Program-made: the position numbers and the translations under genes | Notes under the pieces: generated by a model | What the model was told of the DNA's origin: nothing | The model's database searches: none | Seen by the model: the letters and a program-made list of their open reading frames with translations, nothing else | Source of the DNA: Fen-1258 sp964595365 | GTDB lineage: Bacteria > Bacteroidota > Ignavibacteria > Ignavibacteriales > Melioribacteraceae | Length of the DNA stretch: 9,078 nt | Assembly (NCBI GenBank): GCA_964595365.1 | Contig: CAZQQC010000120.1 | Span: 1 to 9,078 of the forward strand | Reading direction: 5' to 3' | Part shown: piece by piece, positions 1 to 5,716 of the stretch | Layout of the letters: each line of letters begins with the position of its first letter | How positions within the stretch are numbered: position 1 is the stretch's first letter

Positions 1-882
1 GGTTACTACCTGGAACATAAGTACAAACTTTCCAATCAAACATTAAGCAAATGGGTTTGGGAAGGAGCTAAAAGCGCATTCGCCGGAATAATTCTTGGAA
101 TACCGATTCTGGCTGCTTTCTATTTTGCTATAAGACAATTCGGAATACTTTGGTGGCTTCCGTTCGGAGGAATTTTATTTATCTTTTCGGTTGTACTTGC
201 CCGGATTGCTCCGGTTCTAATTTTTCCATTATTCTATAAAATCACGCCGCTGGAAAATGATTCGCTTAAAGAAAAAATTGTTTTGCTTTTTTCAAATGCC
301 AATATGAAAGTGAGCAATATTTTCAAATTCAACATGAGCAAGAATACAAGAAAGGCAAATGCTGCTTTTACCGGACTTGGAAAAACGAAACGCATTCTGC
401 TTGGTGATACATTGCTCGATAATTATAGCGCGGATGAAATTGAAACTGTAATAGCGCACGAACTCGGCCATTATAAAAGGAAACATATTGTCAAAAATTT
501 ATTCATTGGAACGTTTTCAAGTTTTCTAATTTTTTTTCTAGTTGCTCATCTTCACAGCATCACATTAAAATGGTTTGGCTTCTACGGAATCACGCAAATT
601 GCTTCATTTCCGGTTTTGGTAATATGGATGTCGTTAATAGGATTGATTGAAACGCCACTGTCGAATTTCATTTCGCGTAAGTTTGAATATGAAGCCGATC
701 AATATGCAATTGTTTCAACTAAGAAAGCGGCAGAGTTTGTAAGCACGCTAGAAAAACTGACAGATCAGAATTTAGGGGATAGAGAACCGCATCCGTTTGT
801 AGAATTGTTCTTCTACAGCCACCCTTCAATTAAAAACAGAATCAAAAATATTCGATCTCAAAGCAACCGCTTACAAAATTGA
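1..882 (+). CDS. M48 family (Ste24/CAAX-protease-like) membrane zinc metalloprotease, 5'-truncated
   Basis: Frame 1 is open from base 1 to a TGA at 880-882, giving 293 residues. The true start lies upstream; M48 Ste24-like proteins usually have about 410-420 residues, so roughly the first 120 are missing. The visible part begins with the EHKYKLSNQT segment, similar to the Ste24 region before the third or fourth membrane helix. Hydrophobic spans lie near residues 27-45, 50-77, 167-186 and 201-217. The zinc site is HELGH at 153-157 (two His ligands and catalytic Glu; bases 457-471). The third ligand is probably Glu229 in SRKFEYEAD (bases 673-699). A YSHPSIKNRI motif near 273-282 matches the conserved C-terminal 'HPs..eRi' of the family. 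Known members are integral inner-membrane (or ER) proteases. Eukaryotic Ste24 processes prenylated proteins, but the bacterial substrates are mostly unknown and I infer only general membrane proteolysis. Family assignment is firm; the substrate is not known. Confidence 0.93.
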   Translation, partial: GYYLEHKYKLSNQTLSKWVWEGAKSAFAGIILGIPILAAFYFAIRQFGILWWLPFGGILFIFSVVLARIAPVLIFPLFYKITPLENDSLKEKIVLLFSNANMKVSNIFKFNMSKNTRKANAAFTGLGKTKRILLGDTLLDNYSADEIETVIAHELGHYKRKHIVKNLFIGTFSSFLIFFLVAHLHSITLKWFGFYGITQIASFPVLVIWMSLIGLIETPLSNFISRKFEYEADQYAIVSTKKAAEFVSTLEKLTDQNLGDREPHPFVELFFYSHPSIKNRIKNIRSQSNRLQN

Positions 883-900
883 TTTTTATAGTTATATTTG
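871..900 (+). promoter_or_regulatory. candidate promoter for the VWA lipoprotein operon
   Basis: TATATTTG at 893-900 matches the Bacteroidota -7 element TAnnTTTG exactly. It can also be read as a sigma70-like -10 (TATATT, 893-898) with TTACAA at 871-876 sixteen bases upstream. It sits 29 bp before the proposed ATG at 929. The region is AT-rich, so a chance match is possible, and the gene could instead be transcribed through from the protease gene. Confidence 0.3.
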
Positions 901-928
901 CATTGGACTAATGCAAGAATAAATTTTG

Positions 929-2191
929 ATGGTGCACATTAGCAAGTGGTTTGGTATCATAAGCGTATGTATTCTTATTATTACTAGCTGTTCGTTTGAC
1001 AAACCGAATCCGTCGCAACCAACTGTCGCAGATAAAACAATTCCGTATTCACCTCAACCGAACAATAACTCAGCCGATTTACCACTTTCCGTGGGTTTAA
1101 GCTGGCAATCCGATAATGCCGTTTCATTTGATGTATATCTTGATATTCAAAACCCACCGCAGAGACTAATTACTTTGAACAACGTAACCAAATCTTACGT
1201 TATTACAAATCTGGCTTACAGTACAACATACTATTGGCAGGTCATTGCAAATTATTCTGACGGATCAAGAAAAGCGGGACCGGTATGGTCGTTTACAACC
1301 ATGCAGAACTTAAATCCAGGTGCCGGTGGATATGCAATGTATTTGAGTTCGGTCACTGCACAGCTTCCTAATACCGTGAACATGGTATTTCAAGTTGTAG
1401 ATATGACAAACCGCGGAGTGACAAATCTTGATTCAACTTATTTTGATGTTTATGAAGACGGCACTGCTTTGTCTGCATCGGAGTCAAAACTTTCTATTAA
1501 GAAAAGAATTCAGGTTCCGTTCAAGATTCGCACGGTTCTTATGCTTGATAACAGCACAAGTCTTTCGGATAATATAGACCGGATTAGAAATGCGGCATCG
1601 GCTTTTGTAAAAAATATTTTGCCGTATCAAGAAGTTGCCGTTTACCAGTTCTCCGAGCAACCGGTTATGATTCACGATTTTACAGATAACAAAGACACGC
1701 TTCTTGCAGCATTGAACAAATACCAGCCCGGTGTTTCTTCGACCGATTTTTACGGTGCAGTGATCAAAGGCTCATCGCTGTGGGCAGATAGATACACGCC
1801 CGACAATATTGTTCAAGGTTCGATGATTATATTTACCGATGGTAACGACACGCAAGGCTCTCACACTTTGGCAGATGCTCTTAATGCTGTAGCCAACAAA
1901 TATGTTTATACTGTTGGTCTGGGTTCTGAAATTCGACCTGACATTTTGAGAGCAATTGGAACCGCAGGTTACTATTTAATTTCGGACGTTTCCCGGCTGG
2001 ACGCTCAATTTGTAAATATCCAAACGGCTATCTTAAATTACGCCAACAGTTTTTATGTTCTTAGTTACAAAAGTCCCAAACGTGGCAACGAGGATCATCA
2101 ATTGGTTGTTCGAATAAAAAACAATCCTTACTCTGGCGCGGGGTCGTTCATTCAAGCAGTTTATAACAGCACCGGTTTCTATTCACCATAA
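929..2191 (+). CDS. lipoprotein with fibronectin type III-like domain and von Willebrand factor A domain
   Basis: The product has 420 residues from ATG 929; an in-frame TTG directly before it is less likely, and no strong ribosome binding site is visible. The N-terminus has a positive patch, a hydrophobic core and the lipobox I-T-S-C, with Cys21 the predicted lipidated residue. This predicts a membrane-anchored lipoprotein. Residues about 40-125 look like an FN3 domain (LSWQ, then TTYYWQV, ending WSFTT). Residues about 140-190 resemble the β-rich segment of 'VWFA-related' proteins (FDVYEDG). The VWA domain spans about 200-375, with a seemingly intact MIDAS metal site: D207-x-S209-x-S211, a candidate Thr272, and Asp304 in FTDGND. 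VWA domains bind protein ligands through a divalent cation, so a role in cell-surface or envelope interactions is inferred; no enzymatic motif is seen. It lies 46 bp after the M48 gene and 15 bp before gatC. Specific function unknown. Confidence 0.88.
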   Translation: MVHISKWFGIISVCILIITSCSFDKPNPSQPTVADKTIPYSPQPNNNSADLPLSVGLSWQSDNAVSFDVYLDIQNPPQRLITLNNVTKSYVITNLAYSTTYYWQVIANYSDGSRKAGPVWSFTTMQNLNPGAGGYAMYLSSVTAQLPNTVNMVFQVVDMTNRGVTNLDSTYFDVYEDGTALSASESKLSIKKRIQVPFKIRTVLMLDNSTSLSDNIDRIRNAASAFVKNILPYQEVAVYQFSEQPVMIHDFTDNKDTLLAALNKYQPGVSSTDFYGAVIKGSSLWADRYTPDNIVQGSMIIFTDGNDTQGSHTLADALNAVANKYVYTVGLGSEIRPDILRAIGTAGYYLISDVSRLDAQFVNIQTAILNYANSFYVLSYKSPKRGNEDHQLVVRIKNNPYSGAGSFIQAVYNSTGFYSP

Positions 2192-2206
2192 AAGTTAAGA
2201 GCAATT

Positions 2207-2500
2207 ATGGCAATAACAAAAAAAGATGTAGAATATATTGCTTCTCTGGCAAGATTGAAATTTAATGACGCCGAGTTAGAAAACTTCACGCATCAGTTGA
2301 ACGATATTTTAAGGTATGTTGAGAAACTAAACGAACTGAATACGGACAATGTCGAACCGCTGTCGCATCCTGTTGAAAACACAAATGTATTCCGTGATGA
2401 TGAATTGAAACCGTCAATTTCTACCGAAGACGCACTGAAGAATGCACCAAACCGTACGGACGAATTTTTCAAAGTTCCCAAAGTTATTAACCAGGACTAA
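2207..2500 (+). CDS. gatC: aspartyl/glutamyl-tRNA(Asn/Gln) amidotransferase subunit C
   Basis: The product has 97 residues, the usual GatC size (about 95-100). It starts MAITKKDVEYIASLARL, the family's typical N-terminal helix. It then shows the helix with LNDILRYVEKLNELNT and the conserved VEPLSHP stretch at about residues 49-55, followed by FRDDE, and ends with FFKVPKVI. GatC wraps around GatA and stabilises the GatCAB complex in the cytoplasm. The complex transamidates mischarged Glu-tRNA(Gln) and/or Asp-tRNA(Asn), with glutamine as amide donor. The start is ATG with a weak AAGAG five bases upstream. gatA and gatB are not in the window. The gene is 15 bp after the VWA gene and 10 bp before kdsB, so co-transcription is likely. 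Identification is confident despite the small size. Confidence 0.95.
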   Translation: MAITKKDVEYIASLARLKFNDAELENFTHQLNDILRYVEKLNELNTDNVEPLSHPVENTNVFRDDELKPSISTEDALKNAPNRTDEFFKVPKVINQD

Positions 2501-2510
2501 TCAGTTTACC

Positions 2511-3278
2511 ATGATTGTTGGAATTATACCTGCCAGATTTGCGTCATCACGATTACTTGGAAAACCGCTGGCAGATATCGGCGGCAAACCGATGATTCAG
2601 CATACTTATCAAAGCGCAAAGAAATCTAAACTGCTGGATAAAGTTATAATTGCTGTTGACGATGAAAAAGTTTTTCAGGTAGTTAAAAATTTCGGTGCCG
2701 AAGTTTATATGACCCCGAAAAACTGCACGAGCGGTTCCGACAGAATTGCACTGGTAGCGCAACAAATTTCCGATGCCGCGATAATCGTGAACATTCAAGG
2801 TGATGAGCCGTTCATAAAAGGTAAGATGATCGATCAAGCAATTGAACCGCTTCTATTCGACAAAAAAGTTTCCGTTTCAACTCTTGCAAGAAGAATAACA
2901 AATGTTGAGGAGATGAAATCTCCTGCGGTTGTTAAAGTTGTATTCGATTACAACAATTTTGCACTTTACTTTTCCCGTTCGCCAATTCCATTTGTGCGTG
3001 ATGCAAAATCCAATTTGGAAAAAGTACAATCGGCAGAAATTTACAAACACATCGGACTGTACGTTTACCGCCGCGATACACTTTTAAAATTTACTAATCT
3101 TAAACCAACCGACCTCGAACAAATCGAAAAGTTGGAACAGCTTCGCTTCCTGGAAAACGGAATGCGGGTGAAAATAGTTTATACAGAGTATGATAGTTTA
3201 TCCGTGGATACTCCAAAAGATCTGGAAATTGCCAGAAGGTTCTTTGAACGGCAGTCCAAACAAAGCGGAAAAAGATAA
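2511..3278 (+). CDS. kdsB: 3-deoxy-manno-octulosonate cytidylyltransferase (CMP-Kdo synthetase)
   Basis: The product has 255 residues; E. coli KdsB has 248. The enzyme makes CMP-Kdo from CTP and Kdo in the cytoplasm, supplying activated Kdo for the lipopolysaccharide inner core. Visible motifs are the nucleotide-binding PARFASSRLLGKPL at residues 7-20, then GGKPMI. QGDEP at 96-100 contains Asp98, a magnesium ligand in the family. KHIGLYVYRR lies at 179-188 and the C-terminal VDTPKDLE at 232-239, with Asp233 as the likely second metal ligand. ATG 2511 is chosen because MIVGIIPAR matches the family N-terminus. An in-frame start at 2442 would add 23 residues encoded over the end of gatC and is unlikely. 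The ribosome binding site is weak (AGGA about 14 bases upstream). The gap to gatC is only 10 bp, suggesting a shared transcript. The gene implies a Gram-negative outer membrane carrying Kdo. Confidence 0.96.
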   Translation: MIVGIIPARFASSRLLGKPLADIGGKPMIQHTYQSAKKSKLLDKVIIAVDDEKVFQVVKNFGAEVYMTPKNCTSGSDRIALVAQQISDAAIIVNIQGDEPFIKGKMIDQAIEPLLFDKKVSVSTLARRITNVEEMKSPAVVKVVFDYNNFALYFSRSPIPFVRDAKSNLEKVQSAEIYKHIGLYVYRRDTLLKFTNLKPTDLEQIEKLEQLRFLENGMRVKIVYTEYDSLSVDTPKDLEIARRFFERQSKQSGKR

Positions 3279-3412
3279 ACAAAATTTTGTGTGATACTCA
3301 TTTTATCAAACCGTAACCGACGATGATGTTTGCAAATTTGTTACTACTAACTGTCTACGATCCCTTGCTTTTTTCTGTCCACGTTGTGCTGCTTATTCTC
3401 AGTTAAGCACGT

Positions 3413-5575
3413 TTAGTTTACCCAATCAATTATAGTCGATGCGCTTGTCTCCGTGCTGTTTACCCGATCTTTAATTCTGACGGTTATCAAATATTTGCCT
3501 GTCTTTACTTTAGATAAATCAAGCTGAAAATATTGCCGTGGATTTATTTCGGCTGTTTGATAGTTGGAACTCAACACAATCTTTCCCTCATCTTTCTTTC
3601 TGAAAATACTAAGCATGTTGTAGAGCGTTTTTTCGAATCCGGATTTGTTCACCGTGTCGTTATCTTTTATCTCGACGCTTTGCGTAAAGCTTGTAAGACC
3701 AGAAGAATTTTTTTTCAGATTGTAAATTTCATAATAGATAAAGAGCGGTTCCACTTTCGAAAATATTTTTGCCGGGTTGGAAAGAATACTTACGCCGTTG
3801 CGATCTATGAGAAATTTTTCGCGTTTGCCCATCTGCACTTCCGATGCAAGAACAATGTCGCTCATATCCAAACGCACATTGCTGAATTTCTTAATATGAA
3901 ACCGTGCCCTCTTAACCGAAGCACCTCTGTCGATATCTCTAAGAAGTTCGAACGAGTAGTAGCCGGAATCCGCAACGGAAGTTACGTCAAGAACATTTGT
4001 ATATAGCAATTTACCCCCGGGAATTTTTACAACACCTCCCGGTACCAACGATTCAACTTTCATTTTCTTGTTTAACTCTTCCCCGGATTGATTGTTGAGG
4101 AAATAAAACGCGGCTGTGTGGCCCGAATAAAATTTACCGTCTTTGATCAGACTATCAACCGGCGGAATTCCGTAGCTGATGTAGAGATCGGTATAATTTC
4201 TTTGTACAGAACTTTTAAATTGAACAAGATCGTAATCTACATCGAACTTCGGTCCCTCGAACTTTGGCGTGTAATATTCGAACCGCGCTTTGCGGAGGTA
4301 CTCCGCATTGAATTGTGTATCACCTGCGTACTGTGAACGGACTTTGTCGGTTTCGTAGCCGGGAACACTGAACCGAAAATTTCCGGATGATGCAAGATCG
4401 GTGAATGCAAAAGTCATGTCGGCATAATTCCAAATTTCTGTTTTAAGTTCAACAGCCATTCCTCCCATTTGTGGACGTATGCGCGTGAGTTTTTCTGGTT
4501 CACCGTAACGAAGAACAATTTCGCCGCGGTCGGATCTCCATCCTGCAATTCCCATTTTCGGAACGCTGAAAAACAAATTTGCATATGCCACGCGGGAATA
4601 ATGTTCTAGCAGACGCTCGTTGTAATCCGTAAGGTAAAGAGGATCGGAAATTTTCCAGAATTGGTCAATTATCCGGCTTAATTCATAATCGCTTAGTTTG
4701 TCAATCTCTTCATTCATAACCGGTTCAAGCAGCACTTTCACCGAATTGAATGTAAAATCTTTTTTCTCATCGTCTTTCATCTTCTCCAAAGCTTTTTTGT
4801 ATTCTTCAAAACTTTCCCTCATTCTATCGGTTTTGTAATACAGCAGACCCAAGCAGAGAAAAATTTCTTTATCGGCTTTGTCTATCTTTTCTAATTTCTT
4901 AAGAATCGGAATTCCTTTCTGCGGCTGGTTGGCTTTTTCGTAAAGCAGGCTTAGTTTGAGCGATGCATCGTAATTAGTTGAATCTATTTTGAGTGCATGC
5001 ATATAAAACTTTTCCGCTCCATAAAAATCTTTATCGGCGTACTCCTGCAAAGGTGCAAAAAATTCGCCGCTCAATGCTCTAACAGAATTGTTGTATTCGG
5101 TAAAATTTTCATCTTTAATCTTTCCAAGATTGAACCATGCTTCTACCTGATTGCTATCCAGCCAGGTGATTTGCTGGTACTGATCGTATGCTGTGAAACG
5201 CGCAAAACTTTGGCAGATATCTGCATAAAAATATTTATACTCGATACAGTTCGGTTCTTTTAAAACTGCCGTCTTTAAATTTTCGTATGCCATATTACGG
5301 GAATAATGAGTGTTTCTGCGAAGATAAATTTTTGCAAGCTCAACATGAGAGGCAACATCATCATTTAAGCGGATGGATTCTTTGAAAAATTTCTCGGCGC
5401 TCAATGTATCTTTTGCTTTTAACGCCACAATCCCTTTCTTATAATTTTCTACCTGGATGGTTTGAGGAAGCATTGATGCGTCGATAAGGGCAACAGATAT
5501 TTTTGTTTCTAAAAAACAAATGAAAAAAACCGAGGAAATAAAACTTCGAAAAATATGTTCAACGAATCGATTCAT
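3413..5575 (-). CDS. exported TPR-repeat protein with a GWxTD domain
   Basis: The product has 720 residues from the ATG at 5575-5573, preferred over an upstream in-frame TTG (5614) because a good Shine-Dalgarno (GGAG on the minus strand) lies five bases before it. The N-terminus MNRFVEHIFR followed by a hydrophobic stretch looks like a signal peptide, so export is predicted; the exact cleavage site is unclear. Residues about 45-270 are α-helical with TPR-like units (for example near NYKKGIVALKAKDTLSAEKF, then EAWFNLGKI and CLGLLYYKTDRMRESFEEY). The middle holds the GWxTD signature as GWRSD at 345-349, in the context ANLFFSVPKMGIAGWRSDRG followed by RYGEP. The remaining ~300 residues look β-rich. 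GWxTD proteins occur in Bacteroidota, Ignavibacteria and Acidobacteriota-type genomes; their biochemical role is unknown, and TPRs suggest protein-protein scaffolding. The Thr-to-Ser change in the signature is conservative. The gene is divergent from the DUF5916 gene and convergent with kdsB. Confidence 0.88.
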   Translation of the reverse strand: MNRFVEHIFRSFISSVFFICFLETKISVALIDASMLPQTIQVENYKKGIVALKAKDTLSAEKFFKESIRLNDDVASHVELAKIYLRRNTHYSRNMAYENLKTAVLKEPNCIEYKYFYADICQSFARFTAYDQYQQITWLDSNQVEAWFNLGKIKDENFTEYNNSVRALSGEFFAPLQEYADKDFYGAEKFYMHALKIDSTNYDASLKLSLLYEKANQPQKGIPILKKLEKIDKADKEIFLCLGLLYYKTDRMRESFEEYKKALEKMKDDEKKDFTFNSVKVLLEPVMNEEIDKLSDYELSRIIDQFWKISDPLYLTDYNERLLEHYSRVAYANLFFSVPKMGIAGWRSDRGEIVLRYGEPEKLTRIRPQMGGMAVELKTEIWNYADMTFAFTDLASSGNFRFSVPGYETDKVRSQYAGDTQFNAEYLRKARFEYYTPKFEGPKFDVDYDLVQFKSSVQRNYTDLYISYGIPPVDSLIKDGKFYSGHTAAFYFLNNQSGEELNKKMKVESLVPGGVVKIPGGKLLYTNVLDVTSVADSGYYSFELLRDIDRGASVKRARFHIKKFSNVRLDMSDIVLASEVQMGKREKFLIDRNGVSILSNPAKIFSKVEPLFIYYEIYNLKKNSSGLTSFTQSVEIKDNDTVNKSGFEKTLYNMLSIFRKKDEGKIVLSSNYQTAEINPRQYFQLDLSKVKTGKYLITVRIKDRVNSTETSASTIIDWVN

Positions 5576-5580
5576 GACCG

Positions 5581-5584
5581 CTCC
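5581..5584 (-). promoter_or_regulatory. Shine-Dalgarno site of the GWxTD gene
   Basis: The plus-strand CTCC reads GGAG on the minus strand and lies five bases upstream of the ATG at 5575. It is the main reason for choosing this start over the TTG thirteen codons upstream, which would place the Shine-Dalgarno inside the coding region. Confidence 0.65.
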
Positions 5585-5595
5585 GGCACCAAAAA

Positions 5596-5624
5596 AATTT
5601 ACTAACAATAACAACCAAAATCAA
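5596..5624 (-). promoter_or_regulatory. candidate sigma70-type promoter for the GWxTD gene
   Basis: On the minus strand TTGATT (5624-5619) is followed after exactly 17 bases by TAAATT (5601-5596). Both hexamers are near consensus with ideal spacing. The predicted start of transcription would leave a leader of only about 14 bases before the ATG, just enough to include the GGAG site. The stretch is AT-rich, so a chance match remains possible. Confidence 0.33.
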
Positions 5625-5626
5625 TT

Positions 5627-5636
5627 CTGTTAACAG
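5627..5636. promoter_or_regulatory. perfect 10-bp palindrome in the divergent control region
   Basis: CTGTTAACAG is its own reverse complement and lies between the GWxTD and DUF5916 genes. It is immediately upstream of the candidate minus-strand promoter and overlaps the approach to a possible plus-strand -35. The symmetry and position suit a dimeric regulator binding site, but one 10-bp palindrome can arise by chance and no second copy was noticed in the window. Confidence 0.25.
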
Positions 5637-5668
5637 TTGTAAAACGTTGGAAATTGTTTGTAACTTTT
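5637..5668 (+). promoter_or_regulatory. weak candidate promoter for the DUF5916 gene
   Basis: TTGTAA at 5637-5642 lies 18 bases before TAACTT (5661-5666). The string TAACTTTT at 5661-5668 also matches seven of eight positions of the Bacteroidota -7 element TAnnTTTG. It would start transcription about 45 bases before the ATG at 5717. This is suggestive only. Confidence 0.25.
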
Positions 5669-5716
5669 TTTCATCAACTGCCGTCTAAACTTCCAAACAA
5701 TTCCGGGATAGATTCG

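Noticed and set aside
2168..2182. 15-base identity (AGCACCGGTTTCTAT) shared with 6662-6676, encoding STGFYSP in both the VWA and DUF5916 proteins
   Set aside because: The two proteins are unrelated elsewhere and the flanks diverge at once, so this is most likely coincidence rather than a repeat or sorting signal.
2442..2510. In-frame N-terminal extension of kdsB
   Set aside because: It overlaps the end of gatC in another frame, and the family N-terminus begins at MIVGIIPAR (ATG 2511).
3390..3409. Possible hairpin terminator TGCTTA...TAAGCA
   Set aside because: The stem has six pairs of modest G+C and no T-run follows it on either strand, so I do not call it a terminator.
3533..4006. 157-codon open frame on the plus strand opposite the GWxTD gene
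   Set aside because: It lies entirely antisense to a well-supported gene, has no recognisable domain or ribosome site, and its product composition is not protein-like for this genome.
5576..5614. TTG start for the GWxTD gene thirteen codons upstream
   Set aside because: It would swallow the good GGAG site at 5584-5581 that serves the ATG at 5575, and there is no comparable site before the TTG.
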